A DNA stretch of 64,000 nucleotides from NCBI GenBank assembly GCA_026874595.1, contig CM049318.1, forward strand, positions 56,467,750 through 56,531,749. Reading direction: 5' to 3'. Shown here in pieces: positions 41,901 to 48,326 of the stretch (the first letter of the stretch is position 1; each line of letters begins with the position of its first letter). Source of the stretch: Sipunculus nudus (lineage: Eukaryota; Annelida; Sipuncula; Golfingiida; Sipunculidae). The notes beneath the pieces were generated by a model. That model worked only from the letters and a program-made list of their open reading frames with translations. It made no database searches and was not told the DNA's origin. A program made the translations under genes and the position numbers.

Positions 41901-42396
41901 CAGGCCAGGACACCATTAGCTATGTTCTTTTCATGTAATTCTACAGGCAAAGACACCATGAGCTATGTTCTTTTCATGTATTTCTACAGGTCAGGACAAC
42001 ATCAGCTATGTTCTTTTCATGTATTTCTACAGGTCAGGACACCATGAGCTATGTTCTTTTCATGTAATTCTACAGGCCAGGACACCATGAGCTATGTTCT
42101 TTTTTTGTATTTCTACAGATCAGGACACCATGAGCTATGATCTTTCTTTGTATTTCTGCAGGCCAGGACACCATGAGCTATGTTCTTTTCATGTATTTCT
42201 ACAGGTCAGGACATCATCAGCTATGTTCTTTTCATGTATTTCTACAGGTCAGGACATCATGAGCTGCGGCTTTGCTGGTGCCCTGATGGGAGGTGTCCTG
42301 TGCACCAGCGCCATTTTGAACCGCAACCTGTACCAGGACATGGCTAAACTGAAGGCCAAGATTGGCAACAAATGGGACACCAAGAAGACCAATTAG
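8710..42396 (+). CDS. RETSAT: all-trans-retinol 13,14-reductase (retinol saturase), complete, 12 exons
   Basis: The coding sequence joins 8710-8917, 14992-15174, 20115-20224, 22491-22622, 23707-23908, 24423-24620, 25126-25245, 27165-27291, 30636-30766, 40201-40367, 41317-41479 and 42248-42396: 1,890 nt including TAG, 629 residues. Every intron is GT-AG and the phases agree throughout. Residues 16-36 form a membrane anchor. GSGMGG at 86-91 is the FAD dinucleotide-binding loop, and Glu109 in LVLEQH is the likely ribose-binding acid. [30 protein letters not shown] and LYLTGQDI are blocks typical of the family, which belongs to the carotenoid-isomerase-like flavoproteins. The protein ends KKTN, a dilysine ER-type signal. 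Family knowledge: vertebrate RETSAT is an ER membrane flavoenzyme that saturates the 13-14 double bond of all-trans-retinol. The length is close to the vertebrate enzyme (about 610). The start has A at -3 and G at +4. Introns range from 505 to 9,434 bp and hold most of the repeats listed here. Confidence 0.95.
9603..12711. mobile_element. hAT-superfamily transposon nested in the 9041-12971 element
   Basis: The left end is CAGTGTTGGAGGTCTCGAGG and the right end, reverse complemented, is CAGTGTTGTAGTCGAGTCAC. The 8-bp repeat CTTTTTAC abuts both ends (9595-9602 and 12712-12719). Both termini carry dense GGCCTTGGCCTCGG / GTGACTCGG subterminal repeats (9620-9730 and 12570-12700), the kind of clustered sites hAT transposases bind. 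The 3.1-kb interior has no recognisable transposase; the longest frame (10504-10851, 115 codons) matches nothing I know. It contains a patch of another repeat family near 11160-11420. Confidence 0.93.
11160..11520. repeat. diverged tandem repeat with AGGTCAGAGGTCA
   Basis: It contains units resembling those at 25800-26290: a TCTCGCCxGAGTTC / TTTAATAAGGTCAGAGGTCA core followed by TTTGTGGTGTCGCTGCGATA. About three degenerate copies lie inside the hAT element. Confidence 0.7.
13331..14938 (+). mobile_element. hairpin-ended non-autonomous element, family A
   Basis: The left end, AGCTCAGCTGACT then TTA then AGTCATCTGAGCT, folds into a 13-bp stem with one mismatch and is followed by a GTCCGTC-type simple repeat. 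The right end has CAGCTGAGCG, then a GACC-ATGGGTC palindrome and CCCTTGTT. The body has no coding capacity and is shared with copies at 32476, 33377 and (reverse) 48327. Structure of this kind (terminal hairpins, internal simple repeat, no obvious target duplication) resembles non-autonomous Helentron/pearl-type elements; that assignment is inference. It ends 53 bp before RETSAT exon 2. Confidence 0.75.
14992..15174 (+). CDS. RETSAT: RETSAT exon 2, FAD-binding motif
   Basis: Phase 1 in and out. It encodes [20 protein letters not shown] and the following [16 protein letters not shown], the Rossmann loop and second beta strand of the FAD domain. Acceptor TTTTGTAG, donor GTAAGT. The acceptor lies only 53 bp after the right end of a hairpin-ended repeat (13331-14938). 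Confidence 0.95.
15345..16360. repeat. 32-bp tandem array, split by a MITE
   Basis: About 14 copies of a 32-bp unit (AATGACAGGTTATGACTTCC then AGAAGGCTTAAT) lie at 15345-15777, and two to three more at 16276-16360. The two blocks are one array interrupted by the 498-bp insertion at 15778-16275. Lies in RETSAT intron 2. Confidence 0.9.
15778..16275. mobile_element. TTAA-flanked MITE
   Basis: TTAA lies on both sides (15774-15777 and 16276-16279). The ends are short inverted repeats of the AAGGGCCC / AAGGGACA type. It sits within the 32-bp array, which fixes its borders well. A TTAA target with an AGGG start fits piggyBac-like or Kolobok-like MITEs. A related end (reverse, GGTGATTGGGCCCCTTTAA) occurs at 40713-40733. 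Confidence 0.8.
16366..19780 (+). mobile_element. hairpin-ended element, family B, with 338-bp tandem core
   Basis: Left hairpin AGCTCAGCTGACT / AGTCATCTGAGCT, then a (GTCCGTCT)n block at 16410-16463. The core is six tandem units of about 336-342 bp, each ending with a GGTGGCGCCACCTGTA palindrome (16723, 17060, 17396, then degenerate near 17735, 18077 and 18417). The right end is CAGCTGAGCGTCATGACCCA, TGGGTCA and CTTGTT. The core is interrupted at 18440-19596 by a Helitron-like element. It has no coding capacity; minus-strand frames in each unit are repeats of one another and are not conserved proteins. Confidence 0.78.
18440..19596 (+). mobile_element. Helitron-like non-autonomous element, family D, nested in family B
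   Basis: It starts TC after an A and ends TATTCTAG before a T, as Helitrons do. The left end has TTTTGCGGATACTATGTTTT, but half of the 5' hairpin seen at 28412 is missing. The interior has GGTGGCGCCACC palindromes (near 18742, 18890, 19020 and 19168). The host element's TTTTTCTCTATTTTTGAG sequence resumes right after the end, which supports the borders. Confidence 0.72.
20115..20224 (+). CDS. RETSAT: RETSAT exon 3
   Basis: It encodes [20 protein letters not shown] and then [17 protein letters not shown], colinear with the conserved region after the FAD loop. Acceptor CCCAG, donor GTAGGA. The exon ends in phase 0. Confidence 0.93.
20225..22490. other. RETSAT intron 3
   Basis: No gene recognised. 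It contains a short deletion derivative of family A (21963-22150) and otherwise unique AT-rich sequence. Confidence 0.6.
21963..22150 (+). mobile_element. internally deleted family A copy
   Basis: The left hairpin start AGCTCAGCTGACTATAA is followed directly by sequence matching the family A right-hand region (GCAGGGCC...TTTT, AAAATTCTACTGAGCTAAAC). The interior 1.4 kb is missing and the right terminus has decayed. Confidence 0.6.
22491..22622 (+). CDS. RETSAT: RETSAT exon 4
   Basis: A 44-codon phase-0 exon that includes [20 protein letters not shown] and then [15 protein letters not shown]. Acceptor TGTTTCAG, donor GTATAT. Confidence 0.92.
22640..23087. mobile_element. hAT-like MITE, decayed
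   Basis: It ends CCTCCAGTCCAAGCCCTG, the reverse of a CAGGGCTTGGACTGGAGG hAT-type terminus. Clusters of GAGTCC, GAGTCCGAGTC and AAGTCC lie near both ends (22640-22770 and 22995-23080). The left terminus is degenerate and I could not establish a perfect target duplication. Lies in RETSAT intron 4. Confidence 0.6.
23707..23908 (+). CDS. RETSAT: RETSAT exon 5
   Basis: It encodes the helical region from [18 protein letters not shown] to [13 protein letters not shown]. Acceptor TTTGCCAG, donor GTAAGT, ending in phase 1. Confidence 0.93.
24423..24620 (+). CDS. RETSAT: RETSAT exon 6
   Basis: It encodes [20 protein letters not shown] then [20 protein letters not shown], a strongly conserved part of the substrate/FAD domain. 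Acceptor TTTTCAG, donor GTCAGT (a weaker non-GTAAGT form). Confidence 0.94.
25126..25245 (+). CDS. RETSAT: RETSAT exon 7
   Basis: Phase 1 in and out. It encodes [20 protein letters not shown] then [13 protein letters not shown]. Acceptor TTTGATAG, donor GTACCT. Confidence 0.92.
25800..26290. repeat. tandem array with AGGTCAGAGGTCA
   Basis: About three to four units of roughly 130-150 bp: TCTCACCxGAGTT, then AAAATCCATGCATATTTAAT, then GAGGTCAGAGGTCACCAG. Lies in RETSAT intron 7 and is related to 11160-11520. Confidence 0.75.
27165..27291 (+). CDS. RETSAT: RETSAT exon 8
   Basis: It encodes [20 protein letters not shown] then [21 protein letters not shown]. Acceptor CTGTATAG, donor GTAAGT, ending in phase 2. 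Confidence 0.92.
28412..30142 (+). mobile_element. Helitron-like non-autonomous element, family D
   Basis: It begins TCCGCCAAAAC-GAA-GTTTTGCGG, a near-perfect hairpin, directly after an A, and ends CCTGTATTCTAG directly before a T. TC...CTAG at an A|T target is the classical Helitron terminus. Three copies in this window share the same right end (30142, 19596 and, reversed, 54666), which fixes it. The interior is a tandem array of 279-bp units; each holds two GGTGGCGCCACC palindromes alternating at 149 and 130 bp (28721, 28870, 29000, 29149, 29280, 29429, 29558, 29707, 29836, 29984). There is no Rep/helicase coding. Lies in RETSAT intron 8. Confidence 0.75.
30240..30560. repeat. ~60-bp tandem array with TGACCTTGACCT
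   Basis: Five to six degenerate units of TTTGTGACCTTGACCT(A/C)TT, TTxACCTTTATCCCA, then TGATCTTTTTTCCATAT. It ends about 75 bp before RETSAT exon 9. Confidence 0.8.
30636..30766 (+). CDS. RETSAT: RETSAT exon 9
   Basis: It encodes [20 protein letters not shown] then [27 protein letters not shown] is a family hallmark. Acceptor CTTTGTAG, donor GTATGT, ending in phase 1. It is followed by the 9.4-kb intron that holds three nested repeats. Confidence 0.94.
31517..31600. other. possible single terminal repeat of a Tc1/pogo-like element
   Basis: CAGTAGAGTGCCGTTTTTCC follows a TA and runs into TTTTCGGATATTCGG-type sequence. I did not find a matching inverted end, so this is at best a solo end. Confidence 0.3.
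33377..36420 (+). mobile_element. family A element, innermost of three nested elements
   Basis: Left hairpin AGCTCAGCTGACTATAGGTC, then GTCCGTCGTCCGTCCGG. Right end CAGCTGAGCGCCGTGACCCA, TGGGTCCCTTGTT at 36420. The interior has a (CT)n tract and poly-C runs. The precise rejoining of the host element on each side supports the boundaries. Confidence 0.75.
34917..35062. repeat. (CT)n low-complexity tract
   Basis: About 145 bp of CT-rich simple repeat. The long frames on both strands (Ser-Leu and Arg-Glu repeats) are artefacts of it. Confidence 0.95.
40201..40367 (+). CDS. RETSAT: RETSAT exon 10
   Basis: It encodes [20 protein letters not shown] and later [17 protein letters not shown]. Acceptor AATTCCAG, donor GTTTGT, ending in phase 0. 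Confidence 0.94.
40713..40733 (-). mobile_element. solo end of the TTAA MITE
   Basis: GGTGATTGGGCCCCTTTAA is the reverse complement of the left end of the MITE at 15778 (AAGGGCCCAATCACC). The other end of this copy was not identified. Confidence 0.45.
40895..40990. repeat. 48-bp exact tandem duplication
   Basis: Two copies of TATTCTGATATTCCTGATGA...GCATAGGTCTCAA at 40895 and 40943 with essentially no differences, so it is recent. Lies in RETSAT intron 10. Confidence 0.9.
41317..41479 (+). CDS. RETSAT: RETSAT exon 11
   Basis: It encodes [20 protein letters not shown] and ends in EIPGLYLTG. Acceptor GTTTCAG, donor ACAG|GTACGC. The exon end (TTACAG) looks like a splice acceptor, and the whole of the next intron is made of ACAGGTCAGGAC repeats. 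Confidence 0.95.
41515..42247 (+). repeat. 43-bp tandem array of the exon 12 splice acceptor
   Basis: RETSAT intron 11 (41480-42247) is almost entirely a tandem array. Each unit is about 20 nt of pyrimidine-rich sequence ending TTTCTACAG, then GTCAGGACACCATGAGCTAT, which matches the first bases of exon 12. Acceptor-like AG positions precede 41518, 41559, 41603, 41645, 41689 and then every 43 bp (41732 ... 42205) up to the true exon start at 42248. The spacing is exactly 43 for the last 13 steps. Older copies at the left are more diverged. Confidence 0.95.
42248..42396 (+). CDS. RETSAT: RETSAT exon 12, terminal coding exon
   Basis: It encodes [20 protein letters not shown], the C-terminal FAD-binding segment, and ends DTKKTN and TAG at 42394-42396. 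The acceptor TTCTACAG is the last of about 18 near-identical copies in tandem. It was chosen because only this copy continues into the conserved protein in the right phase without adding sequence. Confidence 0.93.
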
Positions 42397-43150
42397 TGCC
42401 AGGATGGTGGTTCCTAGCCTGCATGTATATATGGGCTCTATATCAGTTAATGCACAATATATGGTGTTTAATAATATAGTCATTCCATGACAAGTTCTTC
42501 TGTGTGATATGACTAGCCAGACTTAGTCTTTTGTATATGGTTAATGTCTTTTATTTGTTACTTGTATCTGAAATATTTAAGGGATGGTTTTTCATTAATA
42601 TATTTATATATACAGTTTATGCAATTTGTAAGTTTATAATACAATAACCAGTTTCAGCAGTTATTGATTTGTATAGTCATGGTCCTTTTAGTATTTTAGC
42701 CTGTTGAAGTGATAGTTTTGCATTTGAAATATTTAAAAACCAGTTGCAGTATGTGGTTTTTACAGATGCATACTGATTCTGCTTGTAAATATATATGTGG
42801 GGAAAATATTCCTATTCACATCTTCAAAAAATCTCTTCAAACTCTTCAGATATTCTCATGGCAAAAAAATTTATCTCATTTAAAGAACTATAAACTCTTC
42901 AGATATTCCCAAGGGCAAAAAATAAATTATCTCACTTAAAGAACTAAAGACTCACTGGACCATATATTTACCTCATGTTGTGACATGGGGAGATCATAAG
43001 AGTGTGGAGCACTTGTTTTTGATGACTCATTTTAATGCCGTTCTATGGCTAAGAACTGCAGATTGATGGAATAATTGACATTGATACAACAGTAAGCTCC
43101 ATGTAGATGAGGTTATCAAGTGTGAGATAATCTAGAAATTGGGTATCCTA
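42397..43150 (+). other. likely RETSAT 3' untranslated region
   Basis: Non-coding AT-rich sequence after the stop. The first strong poly(A) signal is AATAAA at 42921-42926; another occurs at 44643-44648. Which one is used cannot be told from the sequence. Confidence 0.5.
42921..42926 (+). terminator. candidate poly(A) signal AATAAA for RETSAT
   Basis: Canonical hexamer 525 bp after the stop codon, upstream of the 184-bp array. Confidence 0.4.
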
Positions 43151-43703
43151 CTTGTTTGAGATAAGTAGAATGTGGGTATCCCATCAGTTTTGAGATAATC
43201 TAGAAGGTGCGATCCTCTCTCAATTGTGAGATAACCTAGAATGTCACAGTGGGTATCCTTTCAAGTGTGAGATAATCTTAAATGTATTTAGACCTCCTCA
43301 TGATATTTTCTTAATTCAATATTGAATGCACCTACTTGTTTGAGATAAGTAGAATGTGGGTATCCCATCAGTTTTGAGATAATCTAGAAGGTGCGATCCT
43401 CTCTCAATTGTGAGATAACCTAGAATGTCACAGTGGGTATCCTTTCAAGTGTGAGATAATCTTAAATGTATTTAGACCTCCTCATGATATTTTCTTAATT
43501 CAATATTGAATGCACCTACTTGTTTGAGATAAGTAGAATGTGGGTATCCCATCAGTTTTGAGATAATCTAGAAGGTGCGATCCTCTTTCAATTGTGAGAT
43601 AACCTAGAATGTCACAGTGGGTATCCTTTCAAGTGTGAGATAATCTTAAATGTATTTAGACCTCCTCATGATATTTTCTTAATTCAATATTGAATGCACT
43701 AAG
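43151..43703. repeat. 184-bp tandem repeat, three near-identical copies
   Basis: CTTGTTTGAGATAAGTAGAA begins at 43151, 43335 and 43519, exactly 184 bp apart. Copies two and three differ at about one base (CTCTCTC versus CTCTTTC), so the expansion is recent. Smaller GTGAGATAA(T/C)CTAGAAT sub-repeats lie inside each unit. Confidence 0.95.
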
Positions 43704-44334
43704 GATTTTGTTCGGTTTACTTGAGTGCAAGGCCTTAATGACTGAAGGCATTATATATTTATGTGTATCGTATTTACCTCACTTCATAAATTAGTTAGAA
43801 TTCAGTCTTGCATAGAATCAAAATTAATATGCAGTTATGTCTCATTTTTACAGTTTTTTCTGACCTTGTATGTCACAGAATTTCTTTCAATATTTGAATA
43901 CTTCACTAGCATCATACTGCTGCTGATAATTCCACCATGGCTGATGGGGATGGTTAATACAGACCTCTACATTAAATTGGATGAGCCCCCACTAAAACAG
44001 GATGTCTGTGGGTTTTCTTTATGACTTTCAAGATCAGAATACTGCAACTTGTGTCACCATATAAGAGGAAAAGAAGAGTGTCTAGTTTATTTGTGTATAC
44101 ACAAATGGTGGTGCAAGTGGTGGTGAAATGAATGCTTTAGGTGATGCAGGCTAGTCTGTTAAGTGATCTATGAATTTCCACAGAAGTGTTTGTTTATTAT
44201 TGTGGTTGACTTTTTCTTAGAAGATTACAAATTTGTGATATTCACCAAAAGATACAAATGTGGAAATGAATTCTTGATGAATAAGGTGCATTAGCACACC
44301 CATACGGTGCCTAAATGTCATGTTTATATAAATA

Positions 44335-44337
44335 TAC

Positions 44338-44373
<36 letters not shown>

Positions 44374-44375
44374 TT
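44335..44375. repeat. (TA)n(GA)n microsatellite
   Basis: A short compound TA then GA repeat. Confidence 0.9.
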
Positions 44376-44827
44376 GACCACATTCCGCCGAATAGTGCTA
44401 CCTTTCAAGTGAAATTGCAAATAGTAATAAGTAAATGGCACAAATATTATCGCTGGTAATGTTGTGAAATATAAACCCTATAGTGATGCTGCCACTAGTG
44501 ATGCTGCCAGTGACAGCATACTGCAGTTGGACATGTCACAGATTTGAATGGTGAATGTTGGTGTGAATGATCAATACAATTTGGGAACAATTAATCAGTT
44601 TCCAGGAAATTTGTTGGTTTCATTGATGAATGTACTGAATATAATAAACAAGATGAGCATTATCTTTTGTCTTTCTTATTCAGGTGTTAACATACATTAT
44701 TTTTAAAGGATTTTTAAGGATTATCTTTTCAAGGAGCTAACCGCCTTCTATTTTTTGTATTTGTATTTATTTTTGTATTGGGTCCATACCTGGCTTTGTC
44801 ACCTTGTTAGAACTTTATCCCTAAATA

Positions 44828-45286
44828 CAGGCCTGCCAAATGACTCATAAAAGAGTCGCTTTTTTTTTTTTTTTTTTTTTTTTTTTGAGGATTTCCTGAA
44901 GATGATGCTAATTACTCTTTTTTCAGCAGGACATTTTCCCCCTTTTTTAGCTAAAGATCTATGATACATACTATTCCTCTCCAGCTTTTACAGTCCAGTT
45001 GGAACAAGGATGGGACATTTTGCAAATTGCATGTTCAATATGTCTCACAACATGTGTAAAATGTCCATATCTTCAGTCAGGGAGATGTGCACCATGTATA
45101 CATCTGACTTTGGGAACAATGTATAAACACATTTGTGATATGCGAAGCACATTATTCAGTGTGATAAAAATTGGGCAAATGATGCTAATTTAACTTTTTG
45201 CCCCCCCCCCCCCTTCTTTATTTTAAAGAAGTCTACAATTTTTTTTTCCAGAGAACTTGCTCTTTTTTTCAGTCATTGGCAGGCCT
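44828..45286. mobile_element. MITE with CAGGCCTGCCAAATGACT ends
   Basis: The left end CAGGCCTGCCAAATGACT pairs with the right end, whose reverse complement is TAGGCCTGCCAATGACTG. Both ends are followed inward by a T- or A-run next to GAGTC/GAGC. The CAGG terminus suggests hAT. The flanks (CTAAATA / CAAATAT) are similar but are not a clean duplication. Confidence 0.6.
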
Positions 45287-48200
45287 ACAAATATTTTCCT
45301 GTAAAAACCAACCCTGATTTAAACAGACTGGTAGGCACTGGTGCACCAGTGACAAGATCACTTGTGTTCCCAACATCCTGTCCCTGTGATATCAGAAAAT
45401 TTGCTCTCCAAACCTTGCTGCTGTCTGATTTGAAACCCATAATCTCCCAGTTCTGTGGTTCCTTGGACGGATTCCATTAAACCCCCATGACTGCAACATA
45501 AATTTAGTAGCCTCAAGAGTGGGCGAATCATATTATTTTCAGTAGTCTAACAAGTGGCAAAGTTACTTCATTGTTACACTGATGGGGTCACTAATTTTTT
45601 TTTAATTTAATACAAGTATTTTTAGTACATTCAGAGACCACCATGTCAAAACTGTTATTCATTAAAAAAATAAATATTCAGTATACCTTGCATTATTTGA
45701 AGAAAATTTAAAAAATTTTGCAATTATTCAAAGCCATAATATTTTTATGCTAACTGAATCCTTCAACCACAAGAAAAATAGAACCATGAACTATCGCTTA
45801 CCTATTCAACCTGTAAAGCTATGGCAGCACATACGTTCTGGTAAAACAGTTCCCCTATATCAAGGAACTCTTTTAAAGTTTGTCTCCTTTAATAGTGTCA
45901 AGGTCATGTGTTAAATTATTTCCTCGTATTAATACTGCTTTACTGGTGGTGAAATTGAAATTCCATCTACCTGGTTTTACTGATAATCTTATTAGTATGC
46001 ATTTATGACAACAGATGTCAGCACAAGCTTGGATCTACCATTCAGCAAATCTAGAATTTGTGTGCATCTTGTGTACGTCTTGCTGTCTTGCTAAAATGTT
46101 CAGGGTTAAACAAGTGCACAGGAATGTGGCAAAAAGGTACAAAGAGGACATTATTCAGCAAGAATCTGTCTGCAGTTTGATAGCAAGGGGACATATATTG
46201 GACTGAAAGCATGACATAGAAGAAAATCGCAACAAACAGATGTAGATTTGTCTGTTTCTTTATTTTCATTTATATTATAAAGTGTCTCTTACCACACCTT
46301 GGCCAGACCAATTTTCTTGGAATTTTCTAGGAACAACAATCCAGTCCAAATAATTAGTGCACTACTTTTATTCAAACATTGCTTATACTTACAGTAATGG
46401 CTTTAGGCCTTGCTGCATGAGGCATATATATAAATTATTTACCATTTAATTTAATTACTCTTACAATTAAGTTTATGTAAATGCCAATTAAGGGTTTCTA
46501 TTCATAAACTTCAACAGCTTCCAATTTTTTTTTATACAAATTTACTATCTCTCTCTGTATAAATACACAGAAAAGTAGGCCATGTAAAAGTTTATTTCCA
46601 CGCGTTTTCTGGTAGATTTTGCAATTTCCAGGAAATCTCTTGATATACCAGGAGGCCAGTTCAAGGAATTCAAAAAGGCACAGATCCATGAAAACTGTCC
46701 GAGTTCTGTATTCTTTCTAATGAGGCATCTCTCCTTTTAAGGGGAAATGTCAGATTCTGTCAGTGTCTATAATACATAAGCTCAACTACACATTTTAAAT
46801 GTAGAACTTTATTTGACTCCTGTTCCACAAAGGAAGACACTCATGGAGACTATGATGTGTATCCATGAAAATATAGCTTCTTTCAACAGTTCATGTTTTT
46901 TTCTGTATGATACAAGTTTTCTATCAGTTGAATACATATTAGGCTTGGGTCACAGTTGCATTTGAAAATGTGGCCTTTGAATCCAGAGCTACCAATAACT
47001 CTCCATTGGAATCTGAATATCGTAATATTTGGTTAAAATGGTATTTGTAAGTGTACATTGACATTAAATACTTTTTACTGCAATTGCATTTGATCACATT
47101 TAACTGCATTTCTATTTGCATTTTTTTAATCTGATAAATTATTATCTGCATGTAAATATGGTGAACTGCAGTTGAACCAAACTATGTAGTTTCTGTAATT
47201 TAAATAACTTCATTGCAGGATCGTCCTGTAAAAAACACAGGTCTCATTGTCCCTAAAACAGGTCTCTGTTTCCCTTAAATATATCTGTGTCCACGATCTG
47301 GTTTTCAGCCTCCTCCAATTATTTCCTCACCAAAAACTTGTAATCAAACATGCTTTATTTTGAAAAAAAAATTTTTATGACCTTGAACCCCCCCCCCCCC
47401 CCACCAGTTGAGTGCTGGTTCTGTATTTTTGATGATTTCACAGGAACTTCACTTCCCCTCAGTTATTCCAAACCGAGTGCCTTGAGTTTGCCAAGCAGAA
47501 TTTCGTTCTTTCGACATTCCTGCAAAAAAGTAAATAAATATTTGGACAAAGTTTCAGTGGCCGGGCATGAGGACATGCCAATTATTTCGTAACCTCTGTG
47601 CATCTAGAATTTGCCATAAGGTTCATTGAACACTACTTGTTTAGCTTATCTGATATTATCCATGAACATTGAATAAACAACTTTTTCACTCTTATGTTAA
47701 ATAAATAGGGTTTCCAGTGGCTTCGGCTGGCAAAACGTAAAAAGTTTTGTTATATCTCTACACATTGTATTTATTTGCATTTTATGCACTGGTTAAACAG
47801 GAAAGGTGCCATTGGTTTTCACAACTTGGATTAGCCATTAAAGATAAATCTATATTTATCTCACTGTGGCCTGGGGTCACCCGTTCCATGTCTGAAAATG
47901 AAGCCAAGTCCTTTCTCTTAAACTGTGGTTATACTGAGGTTCACTAGCTGTAAGTATAGACAGGTCTGTAAACAGGTCTGAAGTCAAATAGTTAAAATTA
48001 ATACCTATGTCAGAGGCAAAATTAATATGTGTGTTAGAACAATATCCATGCAGTTCACATACATGAGTTTACCACAAAGTCCTTTTAATATACATGTGCA
48101 TCATTTACAAATATATCATATATTTAAAGTGCAATTAGAAAAAAAAAGAACACAAAGTTCTGGTTCTGTAAATGTAGATAAGTCTAAATTTGCTTTGTTT

Positions 48201-48326
48201 AAGGGATCCAACTAGTGAACTGTACATCCAGATTACAGGCCAAGCATCTTTTAACAGATTACACAACAGCCATGTCTACTTCAATTATATGCTTCAAAGA
48301 GGCTTCCAAAGTTTCCCAACAAAGGA
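45287..48326. other. intergenic, no gene recognised
   Basis: AT-rich, with poly-C runs near 47390-47402. No frame resembles a known protein. If the CCDC93-like gene has a distant last exon, it should lie between here and 51551 on the minus strand, but I could not identify it. Confidence 0.5.

Noticed and set aside
42094-42396. 100-residue frame starting at 42094 as a separate gene
   Set aside because: Its C-terminal half is RETSAT exon 12. The upstream half is the splice-site tandem array reading through in frame by chance. It is useful only as a possible alternative 3' splice product.
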